Origin: an uncultured SAR86 cluster bacterium
Lineage (GTDB): Bacteria; Pseudomonadota; Gammaproteobacteria; Magnimaribacterales; D2472
Direction: 5' to 3'
DNA length: 64,000 nucleotides
Assembly: GCA_902520495.1 (NCBI GenBank)
Contig: CABYNW010000001.1
Span: forward strand, 62,001-126,000
The position numbers and the translations under genes are program-made. Shown here one piece after another: positions 8,800 through 16,592 of the stretch. Each line of letters starts with the position of its first letter. Within the stretch, counting starts at the first letter, position 1. Below the pieces are notes generated by a model. That model saw nothing but the letters and a program-made list of their open reading frames with translations. It did not search any database and was not told the DNA's origin.

Positions 8800-9219
8800 A
8801 TGGATAATATACTAATGGAACTAATTAATTTTTTAATTGAACATTTCTACTTATCAGTCCCTTTGCTAATAGTTATTATCCTGCTTTTAGTATCAAATGC
8901 TAAAAAGGGTGGTAAAAAAATTTCTTGTCAGACTCTCATTAGCATGTCTAATAAAGATCAGGCATTGATAATTGACATTCGAGATTCTGCATCTTTTGAG
9001 GCAGGACACATAACGGCATCAAAAAATATTCCTTCAAGCGAAATATCAAGAAGATTAAATGAGATCAAGAAGGATGATAAATTTATTGTACTTGTTTGCG
9101 ATATGGGAAGTGTTTCTCCAAATGCTGGAGAGATTCTTAAGAAAGAAGGATTTGAGAATATTTTTATATTAAAAGGTGGAATTAATCAGTGGAGAATGGA
9201 TAATCTTCCGTTAATTTAA
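8800..9219 (+). CDS. membrane-anchored rhodanese-like protein
   Basis: A 139-residue protein with an N-terminal membrane segment (about 14-28, rich in L, V, I) and a single rhodanese domain facing the cytoplasm or periplasm. The domain shows IDIRDSASFEAGHI and the active-site cysteine in VCDMGS. The layout matches E. coli YibN, whose role is not well defined; thiosulfate sulfurtransferase activity is the family activity. In many gammaproteobacteria it precedes grxC and secB, but here the next gene is convergent ntrC. The two stop codons share bases 9216-9219. An alternative ATG lies five codons in. Confidence 0.85.
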   Translation: MDNILMELINFLIEHFYLSVPLLIVIILLLVSNAKKGGKKISCQTLISMSNKDQALIIDIRDSASFEAGHITASKNIPSSEISRRLNEIKKDDKFIVLVCDMGSVSPNAGEILKKEGFENIFILKGGINQWRMDNLPLI

Positions 9220-10592
9220 ATGCCGTGTTCTTTCATTTTCTTTGAAAGAGTATTTCGCCCCCATCCTAAAATTTGAGCTGCATCGTTTTTCTTTCCATTA
9301 GACTTTTCAAGTGCTGTTCTTATTAGCATTTTTTCTATTTTTGATATTGCGATTTCAGAAAGACCAGAATCTATATTCATAGAAACATTCTTTAACCAGT
9401 TTTGCATTCCATCTTCCCATGAGGTTGATGGGATATCAGTAACTTCAAATTCTTTAACTTCTGTTGGCAGGTCTTGAACTTTTACACTTTGAGACGGAGA
9501 CATTAATGTTAACCAGTAGCAGACATTTTCTAACTGTCTGACATTTCCTGGCCAGTCATACCTGCTTAATGAAACCATTGCTTCGTCAGTAATTACTCTA
9601 AGATCCTCATCAAGAGAATCAGAATAGTTTTTTAAGAAAAATTTCGAGAGATTAGGAATATCCTCTTTCCTGTCTCTTAATGGAGGGACTTCAATCTTTA
9701 TAACATTGAGTCTGTAGAACAAGTCTTCTCTAAAGTTTTTTTGAGATACTAAATTATTAAGATTCTGATGTGTGGCAGCAATAATTCTAACGTCAACTTT
9801 TATAGGCTTATCACCTCCAACTCTATAGAACTCTTTATTTGAGAGGACTCTTAAAAGCCTTGTCTGAGAATCAAGAGGCATGTCGCCAATTTCATCTAAA
9901 AATAACGTGCCTCCGTTAGCTTGTTCAAATCTCCCAATCCTCTTGTCTACCGCTCCTGTAAATGAGCCTTTTTCATGCCCAAACAATTCTGATTCAACAA
10001 GTTCTTTAGGAATATCAGCCATATTTAAAGCTATAAATGGCATATCATGTCTAGGGCTATTTTTGTGAAGTGATTTTGCAATTAACTCTTTCCCAGTGCC
10101 AGATTCACCCTGTATGAGAACAGTAGCTATGGTATTAGAAAGCTTCCCTATGGATCTAAATACGTTTTGCATCGCATTTGACTCTCCAATAATATCTAAC
10201 TTAGTTTCTTTTTTTAAACCTTTTGTTTTTGGTTTTTCTTCTAATGCTCTTTGAATTATTTCAATAGCATCTTCTAGATCAAAAGGTTTGGGGATATATT
10301 CAAAAGCTCCTCCACCAAAAGATTCAACAGCAGCTTGCATATCAGCAAAGGCTGTCATAATAATTACGGGCAAATTTTCGAAATTGTTATTGATATGTTT
10401 TAAGAGGTCATAGCCTAACATGCCAGGCATTTGAACATCAGTAATTATTAAATCAGGCTGATTATTTTCTAAACTTTTTACCAGATCATCAGCAGATGAA
10501 AAACTTTTAGTTTTAAAACCAGAGCTTGATAGGCTTTCTTCTAATACAAGCCTTATAGCCTCATCGTCGTCAGCGATCCATATCTTATGCAA
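9216..10592 (-). CDS. glnG: nitrogen regulation response regulator NtrC
   Basis: Response regulator of 458 residues with three domains: receiver with phosphoacceptor D52, T80 and K102; AAA+ sigma-54 activator domain with Walker A GESGTGKE (162-169); and a C-terminal Fis-type helix-turn-helix ending in GWGRNTLSKKMKEHGI. The sigma-54 contact loop reads GSFTGA (209-214) instead of GAFTGA. In the family it activates nitrogen-assimilation promoters when phosphorylated by NtrB. The start is TTG, overlapping ntrB by 8 bp. Its 3' end overlaps the convergent rhodanese gene by 4 bp, so there is no room for a terminator. Confidence 0.95.
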   Translation of the reverse strand: MHKIWIADDDEAIRLVLEESLSSSGFKTKSFSSADDLVKSLENNQPDLIITDVQMPGMLGYDLLKHINNNFENLPVIIMTAFADMQAAVESFGGGAFEYIPKPFDLEDAIEIIQRALEEKPKTKGLKKETKLDIIGESNAMQNVFRSIGKLSNTIATVLIQGESGTGKELIAKSLHKNSPRHDMPFIALNMADIPKELVESELFGHEKGSFTGAVDKRIGRFEQANGGTLFLDEIGDMPLDSQTRLLRVLSNKEFYRVGGDKPIKVDVRIIAATHQNLNNLVSQKNFREDLFYRLNVIKIEVPPLRDRKEDIPNLSKFFLKNYSDSLDEDLRVITDEAMVSLSRYDWPGNVRQLENVCYWLTLMSPSQSVKVQDLPTEVKEFEVTDIPSTSWEDGMQNWLKNVSMNIDSGLSEIAISKIEKMLIRTALEKSNGKKNDAAQILGWGRNTLSKKMKEHGI

Positions 10593-11667
10593 TTTTAGAC
10601 TCCCTATTCTCTATCTTTATAGGTATATGAATAGCAAAAACAGTATTTCCAGGACTTGAATTAAAGAATATACCCCCTCCATGAATTCTTATTATATCTT
10701 GAGCAATAGTCAGACCCAGTCCAGATCCATTTTCTTTTACAGATACCATAGGAAAAAAAACTTGATCATGAATGTCTTCAGGTATGCCAGGACCATTATC
10801 TTTTATTTCTATACAGCAAATAGTTTGATGAATTTTTCCATTAATAGGTTTACCATATTCAATTCTAGATTTGATTTCAATAAAGGCATTTTCAGTTCCT
10901 TCAATCGCTTGCTGAGCATTTTTAACAATATTTAATAAAGCTTGAACAAACAAGTTTTCATCTCCATTAATTTCAGGGATACTCGGATCATAATCTCTTA
11001 AGAGCTTAACTTTCTCAACCTCATCGGCTTCAGCAAGCGCATATACTTTTTCAAGTGCTGAATGAATATTGAAAGTTCCAAAATTAGGCTTTGAAGGAGG
11101 CGTTAAAATTTTAGTAACGATAGAATTCAGTCTATCTGTTTCATTGATGATAATATTTAAAAATTTAGAAGAGAAATCGTCATTCAATTTTTTTTCTAAG
11201 ATTTGGGCACTGCCTCTAATCCCAGACAAAGGATTTTTTACTTCATGCGCTAAAGTTCTTGCAAGATTTGCTGCAATTTTTTGTGTAGAAAAAGTTTTAG
11301 TAGAGTCTATTATTTTATTAAGATTATCTACACACAAAATCTCTAGTATCAAGCAGTTGAAATCAGTGCTCCATGAGACTGTCAGGTCGATAACTCTCTT
11401 TGTATTTGCTGATGTGGTTAATTCAAAATCTCTTTTTGTCTTGGCACCATTTTTGTGAATAGTCTTCTTTAATAAGCTAATAAGCTTTCCGTTAGTTTCT
11501 TCTGAGAACTGATCTGTGATTAGATTATCTTTTTTATTTAAGTTTAATACCCATCCTTTATTAAGAGCGGAATCATTTAACCAAAAAATCTTTAAATTTT
11601 TATCTAAAATCACAACTTCTGAAGCAAGTTGATTTAAAAATGATAATTTAGTTTTATCTATTTTCAT
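10585..11667 (-). CDS. glnL: nitrogen regulation sensor histidine kinase NtrB
   Basis: Cytoplasmic sensor kinase of 360 residues. An N-terminal PAS-like domain (about 5-120) precedes the H-box AHEVKNPLSG with H141, then N-box NAQQAIEG, and ATP lid motifs DNGPGIP and GSGLGL. No membrane segments, as expected for NtrB. It phosphorylates NtrC when nitrogen is short and is normally controlled by PII protein. It lies between glutamine synthetase and ntrC in the usual glnA-ntrB-ntrC order, separated from glnA by a hairpin that may reduce read-through. Confidence 0.94.
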   Translation of the reverse strand: MKIDKTKLSFLNQLASEVVILDKNLKIFWLNDSALNKGWVLNLNKKDNLITDQFSEETNGKLISLLKKTIHKNGAKTKRDFELTTSANTKRVIDLTVSWSTDFNCLILEILCVDNLNKIIDSTKTFSTQKIAANLARTLAHEVKNPLSGIRGSAQILEKKLNDDFSSKFLNIIINETDRLNSIVTKILTPPSKPNFGTFNIHSALEKVYALAEADEVEKVKLLRDYDPSIPEINGDENLFVQALLNIVKNAQQAIEGTENAFIEIKSRIEYGKPINGKIHQTICCIEIKDNGPGIPEDIHDQVFFPMVSVKENGSGLGLTIAQDIIRIHGGGIFFNSSPGNTVFAIHIPIKIENRESKIA

Positions 11668-11677
11668 TCTTGTATGC

Positions 11678-11703
11678 CTGCCTCATTCAAATAAATGAGG
11701 CAG
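11678..11703 (-). terminator. hairpin between glutamine synthetase and ntrB
   Basis: A perfect 10-bp inverted repeat (CTGCCTCATT and AATGAGGCAG) with a 6-nt loop lies in the 52-bp gap. No T-run follows on the minus strand, so this is not a classical intrinsic terminator. A partial attenuator or mRNA-processing hairpin is plausible, because E. coli also limits transcription between glnA and glnL. Function is inferred. Confidence 0.5.
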
Positions 11704-11719
11704 ATTTATGCAATTAAAA

Positions 11720-12691
11720 TTACTTAGTTAATGTTCCTACAATATGAGATAGGATCTTATATGGATCTGCATTTGATGCAGGTCTTCTATCCTCTAAGTA
11801 GCCATTCCAATTATGTTCTACGGTGTATACAGGTATTCGTATGCTGGCTCCTCTATCACTTACTCCATAAGAGAATTGATCGATGCTTTGTGTTTCATGA
11901 AGACCCGTTAATCTCATGTCATTATCAGAACCGTATGAAGCAATTCCTTCTTCATGAACTTCTCCTAACTTATCACACATTGAGTTAAACAATTCTTCAG
12001 ATCCTGCAGTTCTCATTGCTTCATTTGAGAAGTTACAATGCATGCCGGAACCATTCCAATCACCAGTTTTTGGCTTAGGATGTATATTTACACCTACACC
12101 AAATTCTTCAGCAATTTTATAGAGTAAATATCGACTAACCCAAAGATCATCAGCTGCTTTAATTCCTTTACCAAAACATTGATATTCCCATTGGCCTATT
12201 GCAACCTCAGCATTAGTTCCAGTTAACTCTATTCCTAAATCTAAACAAGCAAGAAGATGAGCATCAGATATTTCTCTTCCAGAAACATTCCCAGCACCAA
12301 CTGCACAGTAGTAGGGGCCTTGAGGTCCTGGCTCTCCATTTTCCCATCCCAAAGGCTCACCTGTTTCAGGGTCAGTGAAAAAGTACTCTTGTTCAAATCC
12401 AAACCACCATTCATCAGTTACAACTTCAGCTGCTGCAGCTCTGAAATTAGATGGATGAGTTTTATGATCTGCTGTTTGAACTTGTGTCATAACTAAATCA
12501 TGTCCATTTGGATTTTCATATGTTTGAACTGGTAAAAGTAAGCAGTCTGAACTACCACCTTCTGCCTGTTCTGTTGAAGATCCATCAAAAGACCAATCGG
12601 GTGGTGTTTCATCCTTAGTTGCCTTAACTTTGCTTCTCATTGATGGCTCTGGCTTGTATCCATCAAGCCATATATATTCGTAAGTTTTCAT
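11720..12691 (-). CDS. glutamine synthetase, type II (eukaryote-like)
   Basis: Enzyme of 323 residues forming glutamine from glutamate, ammonia and ATP. Length and motifs are those of GSII, not the 470-residue GSI usual in gammaproteobacteria: WSFDGSSTEQ near residue 33, WWFGFEQEYFF, NAEVAIGQWEYQ, DWNGSGMHCN, and a C-terminal DRGASIRIP and LEDRRPASNADPY. GSII enzymes lack the adenylylation site of GSI, so control is probably transcriptional. It is first in an operon with ntrB and ntrC. A strong AGGAG ribosome site lies 7 nt before the ATG, and a cluster of dyads occupies the upstream region. Horizontal origin is possible, because GSII is scattered in bacteria. Confidence 0.95.
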   Translation of the reverse strand: MKTYEYIWLDGYKPEPSMRSKVKATKDETPPDWSFDGSSTEQAEGGSSDCLLLPVQTYENPNGHDLVMTQVQTADHKTHPSNFRAAAAEVVTDEWWFGFEQEYFFTDPETGEPLGWENGEPGPQGPYYCAVGAGNVSGREISDAHLLACLDLGIELTGTNAEVAIGQWEYQCFGKGIKAADDLWVSRYLLYKIAEEFGVGVNIHPKPKTGDWNGSGMHCNFSNEAMRTAGSEELFNSMCDKLGEVHEEGIASYGSDNDMRLTGLHETQSIDQFSYGVSDRGASIRIPVYTVEHNWNGYLEDRRPASNADPYKILSHIVGTLTK

Positions 12692-12741
12692 TAATTTCTC
12701 CTAAAAATTAGTAATAATAAAAATTGATACAATAATATGCT

Positions 12742-12803
12742 TACACTTAATTAATGTGTATTTGCACATATATTGATATTATTATGCATTATTTATGTGC
12801 AAA
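12742..12803 (-). promoter_or_regulatory. cluster of dyad operator-like sites upstream of glutamine synthetase
   Basis: The 145-bp spacer holds overlapping inverted repeats: TTTGCACATA (12761-12770) with TATGTGCAAA (12794-12803); TACAC with GTGTA (12742-12760); and ATGTG with CACAT (12754-12769). At 12785-12801 the pattern TGCAT-N7-GTGCA differs by one base from the NtrC half-site arrangement TGCAC-N7-GTGCA. This makes NtrC binding plausible. No GG-N10-GC sigma-54 signature was found between these sites and the gene. Function is inferred. Confidence 0.45.
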
Positions 12804-12836
12804 ATAAAGTTTTTTGCTCATATTTAAGACATTTTA

Positions 12837-13409
12837 TTAAATTTCTAAGAAATATCTAATTTTTTCTAGTTTTTTCTCTAATGATTCATAAGAATGACTT
12901 CCGCCAAAGAAAACTTCTATATTCGAACCTTTAAAATAAGAATAAGTATCTAAGTAATTGAGGACTTCGTCACCTGATTCTAATAATACAAGAGTATTTC
13001 TTTGATTTTCGTATGATTTAAATGATATAGATCTAATGAAACTAATATCTGATTTTGTTAAATTAAACTTTTGGCCCGTTGAGTAATTTTCATTTTTTCC
13101 AAGATAAGCATCAAAACCTTTTAAAGGTGGAGTAGCAGGATTAATTAATACCGCTTTAGTTTTGTGTAGGCTAGAAAAATAAGCTGCATAATAACCACCT
13201 AATGAACTCCCAATAAAAGCAATAGGTTTTTGACTGGATTCTATAAGATTATTTATTTCTTCGACTGCATTTTGAAAATTATTATTTAAGTCTGGAACTA
13301 TTACTTCCATATCGTTCTTTAATGATGAGATATATTTTTTAAAGAGTTTTGCTTTATTAGAATCAGAGGAAGAGGCAAAACCATGAAAATATAGAATGGT
13401 TTTTATCAT
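12837..13409 (-). CDS. yqiA: YqiA/UPF0227-like alpha/beta hydrolase
   Basis: An esterase-like protein of 190 residues. Seen: the oxyanion motif LYFHGFASS near residues 6-14, the nucleophile elbow GSSLGGYYA near 67-75, and a C-terminal GGSHSY supplying the likely catalytic His. This fits the YqiA family (small carboxylesterases that act on acyl esters in vitro). It follows yqiB with a 1-bp stop/start overlap; in E. coli the two genes are also neighbours, with cpdA between. It is last in the ubiC-ubiA operon. The physiological substrate is unknown. Confidence 0.88.
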   Translation of the reverse strand: MIKTILYFHGFASSSDSNKAKLFKKYISSLKNDMEVIVPDLNNNFQNAVEEINNLIESSQKPIAFIGSSLGGYYAAYFSSLHKTKAVLINPATPPLKGFDAYLGKNENYSTGQKFNLTKSDISFIRSISFKSYENQRNTLVLLESGDEVLNYLDTYSYFKGSNIEVFFGGSHSYESLEKKLEKIRYFLEI

Positions 13410-13831
13410 TAATACTTAATATCTGTATTAAGTCCTGTTAATAAGATACTTTCTAACCATTCTGTTAAAAATCTATTTTGTTGTAATTTTTCATCTTTTG
13501 ATTGGGATTTAGTCACTTTCATAAAATAAGGTATTGCCTTCTCTCCTTGATATGAAATAACTTCTGCTAGCTTCGCATCGATACACACTTGAATCCTGAT
13601 AACAAAGGAATTAAAAATTCCATAATTAACGTTTTGCTTAGCCTCTATTATCAACGTGTGTTTAGATCTATTAATTACATTAAATGAGATTGTGTTTGAG
13701 GAGGAATCTGGGTTGATGGTTTCAAATGAATAACTGTTTTTAGAAAAATTTTGTAATATTTTTTTTATACGCAAAAAATTAGCCTCGCAAACAGATAACT
13801 GATGTGAGGTCTTAGGAAGTTTTTTTAACAT
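13409..13831 (-). CDS. yqiB: DUF1249 family protein YqiB
   Basis: A 140-residue soluble protein of the DUF1249 family, function unknown. It shows the family layout: CEANF near the N-terminus, a central beta-rich region, IQVCIDAKLAEVISYQ, and a C-terminal QNRFLTEWLES resembling QxNxFLxxWL in E. coli YqiB. Its neighbours are yqiA downstream and a FemAB-like gene upstream, 2 bp apart. The association with yqiA is conserved in gammaproteobacteria and supports the assignment. Confidence 0.85.
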   Translation of the reverse strand: MLKKLPKTSHQLSVCEANFLRIKKILQNFSKNSYSFETINPDSSSNTISFNVINRSKHTLIIEAKQNVNYGIFNSFVIRIQVCIDAKLAEVISYQGEKAIPYFMKVTKSQSKDEKLQQNRFLTEWLESILLTGLNTDIKY

Positions 13832-13833
13832 CT

Positions 13834-14970
13834 TTAAATTTTATATTCTTTCTTGAATGGTGTATATCTTTCACATGCCTTTAAATAAATATCAATTTCT
13901 TTCCTTTCTTTATTACAGAATTCATTAATAGCATTATTGAAATCCTTTTCTTTTATGTAGTGATAAGAGGATGTTTTTATAGGCTCAAAACCTCTTCTAA
14001 TTTTATGCTCACCTTGCACACCAGGATCAAAGTTTTGTATTTTATTTTTAATACAATAATCTATACCTTGATAATAGCAGCACTCAAAATGAAGTGAATC
14101 AATATTATATATTGATCCCCAATGTCTTCCATATAGAGTATCACCGCCATGAAAACACAAGGACCCAGCAATATTTTTCTCATCAATCTTTGCAAAAAAT
14201 ATTATAGGTTTTATTGATTCTCTTCTTTCATGAATCATTTTAAAGAATTCTCTGTTTAGGTATGGTCTTTGTAATCTTTGCTCATATGTATTTTTATAGA
14301 AAACATAAAATTCATCCCAATCATTGTGATCAAGACTCTTAGCATCCCTGATATCAAAATTGATATTAAGATCAGATATTTTTTTTCTTTCCGAACGGAT
14401 ATTTTTTCTTTGCCTTGATTTAAAGATATTTAAATAATCTTCAAAGTAATCATAATTTTTATTTTTCCATACAAACTTATATCCATTTCGTTCAATAAAA
14501 TTATTTTTCCTCAAGTCATCTATTAGAACCTTATCTGGAAACAAGATATGCCATGATTCAATATCTTTAGAAGCCATATGGTCAATCACTTCATTAAAAA
14601 AATTGTCATGCATTTTATTTCCAATAATTTTTTTACTTTCACATGGGGTAAAAGGTATAGCTGATAACAATTTTGGGTAGTATTTTCTTCCAGCCCTTGC
14701 AAGCGCATATGACCAAGAATGATCAAATACAAATTCACCATGACTATTATTTTTTAAATAAATTGGCATGAAGCCATCAAGTTTATTATTTTTGAAACAA
14801 GTGAGATGATTTGGTTGCCATCCTGTATCTTTTGTTACACACCCAGACAACTCAAGTGAAGACAAGAAATCATAATTTAAAAATGGCGAATTAAGATTAT
14901 TTAATAATTTATTAAAGTCTAATTTATTTAAAGATGAGGTTTTATCAACGAACTTAAAAACTTCGCTCAT
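13834..14970 (-). CDS. FemAB-like GNAT-fold acyltransferase (DUF482/PF04339 type)
   Basis: A 378-residue protein of the DUF482 peptidogalycan-biosynthesis-like family, related to FemAB/GNAT acyltransferases. Recognisable blocks are NSPFLNYDFLSSLE near the N-terminus, FDHSWSYALARAGRKYYPKL, ERKKISD, and the late FECCYYQGIDYCI with FDPGVQGEHKIRRGFEP. These proteins probably transfer an acyl or aminoacyl group, but the substrate is not established. It sits tightly between ubiA (1 bp) and yqiB (2 bp), so it is co-expressed with ubiquinone genes; no functional link is proven. Confidence 0.85.
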   Translation of the reverse strand: MSEVFKFVDKTSSLNKLDFNKLLNNLNSPFLNYDFLSSLELSGCVTKDTGWQPNHLTCFKNNKLDGFMPIYLKNNSHGEFVFDHSWSYALARAGRKYYPKLLSAIPFTPCESKKIIGNKMHDNFFNEVIDHMASKDIESWHILFPDKVLIDDLRKNNFIERNGYKFVWKNKNYDYFEDYLNIFKSRQRKNIRSERKKISDLNINFDIRDAKSLDHNDWDEFYVFYKNTYEQRLQRPYLNREFFKMIHERRESIKPIIFFAKIDEKNIAGSLCFHGGDTLYGRHWGSIYNIDSLHFECCYYQGIDYCIKNKIQNFDPGVQGEHKIRRGFEPIKTSSYHYIKEKDFNNAINEFCNKERKEIDIYLKACERYTPFKKEYKI

Positions 14971-14971
14971 C

Positions 14972-15826
14972 TTACTTAATTAGAAATATTTCAAATACAA
15001 AACCAAGAACACATATAAGACCAATCCAATTATTAGCCTTAAATGCTTCAAGAAATTTTGATTTCTTAATGAGCCTATTTTGATAAAAGTATACGATCAT
15101 TAAGCCAATAAACACAATGACAAAATAAAATGAAAATTTGTTAATTATTGCCAAATACAATAATGATCCATAAAAAATTAGATGAAGGATTTGTGCATAA
15201 ATTACTGCATGATCTCCCCACAAAATTGCAGTAGAATTAATATTAATTCTCAAATCGTCTTCCTTGTCTTCAAGGGCATAAAAAGTATCAAAGCTTATAA
15301 TCCAAGCAATAATACCTAAATACATAATAGCCAAAGAGGGCGTAAAATATGAGGATTCCAATGAATATGCTATGAGACATCCCGATCCAAAGGTAATGCC
15401 TAAAAAGAACTGAGGAGCTAAGAAAAATCTTTTGGTTAAAGGATATAAGATGATGAATATTGCAAAGAAAATAGAGATTTTTATGGTTAATGGATTTGTA
15501 AATATAAGCAAAATAATTGATGCAAACCCTAATATGATAAAGAGCAAACAGGCTTCAAGAATTGAAATCGTGCCAGATGCCAATGGCCTATTAGCAGTTC
15601 GGGTAACAAGCCTATCGATCTTGTAATCACTAATGTCATTAATTATGCATCCACAAGATCTTACAAGTACAGATCCAACAAATACAATAATAAAGTTTTT
15701 AATGTTTGAAAAACCTGATTGAAGAATTCCAAGCAATAGACCTAATAGCGAGGGCCATAAAAGAAGATAGATGCCAATTGGTTTATCAATTCTAGCTAAC
15801 TGTATATAAGCTTTAAGTTTATTCAT
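14972..15826 (-). CDS. ubiA: 4-hydroxybenzoate polyprenyltransferase UbiA
   Basis: Integral membrane prenyltransferase of 284 residues that attaches the polyprenyl tail to 4-hydroxybenzoate in ubiquinone synthesis. The first Mg-diphosphate motif is NDISDYKIDR, followed by RTANRPLASG; the second is ALEDKEDD. Eight or nine hydrophobic segments cover most of the protein. It overlaps the 3' end of ubiC by 8 bp, so substrate supply and prenylation are translationally coupled, as in E. coli ubiCA. Coq7 for a later step is elsewhere in this window. Confidence 0.96.
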   Translation of the reverse strand: MNKLKAYIQLARIDKPIGIYLLLWPSLLGLLLGILQSGFSNIKNFIIVFVGSVLVRSCGCIINDISDYKIDRLVTRTANRPLASGTISILEACLLFIILGFASIILLIFTNPLTIKISIFFAIFIILYPLTKRFFLAPQFFLGITFGSGCLIAYSLESSYFTPSLAIMYLGIIAWIISFDTFYALEDKEDDLRININSTAILWGDHAVIYAQILHLIFYGSLLYLAIINKFSFYFVIVFIGLMIVYFYQNRLIKKSKFLEAFKANNWIGLICVLGFVFEIFLIK

Positions 15827-16349
15827 GGGTACTATCTTTATAATAGATATATTCTATAAGGAAGACCTCCATAACAGAAAAAGGCATTTTATTTACAAGG
15901 TATTTTGTTTTTCTGCCCCAATAATGCTTGAGAAACTCTCCACGAAATGATGAATACAAGACATCCTTTTTTTTAAAAACATCTTTTTCAAAAAGAATAT
16001 CACCTAGTGGTTTATTTCCAAGCTCACCCAGCGATGAAAGCCCTCCTTTAATTGTTTTTAACGGAATGCATGATCTTGCCCATACTTTTGGTTTGTTATT
16101 TTCACGAAGGAATACTTCCCTAACTTTTATTTTTCCACCTATATTACCCAAAAAACTTTTTTCATCATCACGCACAAAATCAACCTTATCTTTTACAAGT
16201 TCTAACTCAAAATCTCCATTTGATTTAATTCGTTCTGTAATTGGACCTTCTTCTAAAAGCCAAGATTTAATTTCTTTATCTTCTTTATCACACAGCAATA
16301 AATTCATTTCTTCAAATGAAATCCACTCTCTTGTGTGCATTAGGTTCAT
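15819..16349 (-). CDS. ubiC: chorismate pyruvate-lyase UbiC
   Basis: Enzyme of 176 residues converting chorismate to 4-hydroxybenzoate and pyruvate, the first committed step of ubiquinone synthesis. Family landmarks are GPITERIK near residues 35-42, VREVFL, WARSCIP, and LGNKPLGDILF. It starts a minus-strand operon with ubiA. A second ATG lies three codons downstream, and neither has a clear ribosome site. The 69-bp gap to the divergent rubredoxin gene must hold both promoters. Confidence 0.92.
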   Translation of the reverse strand: MNLMHTREWISFEEMNLLLCDKEDKEIKSWLLEEGPITERIKSNGDFELELVKDKVDFVRDDEKSFLGNIGGKIKVREVFLRENNKPKVWARSCIPLKTIKGGLSSLGELGNKPLGDILFEKDVFKKKDVLYSSFRGEFLKHYWGRKTKYLVNKMPFSVMEVFLIEYIYYKDSTHE

Positions 16350-16418
16350 TAATATTAGTAAATAAATCTGATATTATAGCCCGTTGAAATTAATGTATTT
16401 ATTAAATATTTAAAATAT

Positions 16419-16592
16419 ATGAAATATAAAAAATGGGAATGCATTGTCTGTGGCCTAATATATGATGAGGAATTAGGATGGCCAGAAGATGGTATAGAGG
16501 CTGGAACCACTTGGGAAGATGTTCCTGAGGATTGGTTATGCCCGGAATGTGGTGTTGGTAAAGAAGATTTTGATATGATTGAAATAACATGA
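16419..16592 (+). CDS. rubredoxin
   Basis: A 57-residue protein with the rubredoxin iron site: C8-x2-C11 (CIVCGLIYD) and C41-x2-C44 ([11 protein letters not shown]). The core [19 protein letters not shown] matches the family closely. It carries electrons at low potential, often for alkane hydroxylases or oxygen and superoxide defence, but no such partner is nearby. Its TGA overlaps the ATG of the following symporter gene by 4 bp, so the two are translationally coupled. In several gammaproteobacteria rubredoxin lies next to ubiC, as here. Confidence 0.96.
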   Translation: MKYKKWECIVCGLIYDEELGWPEDGIEAGTTWEDVPEDWLCPECGVGKEDFDMIEIT

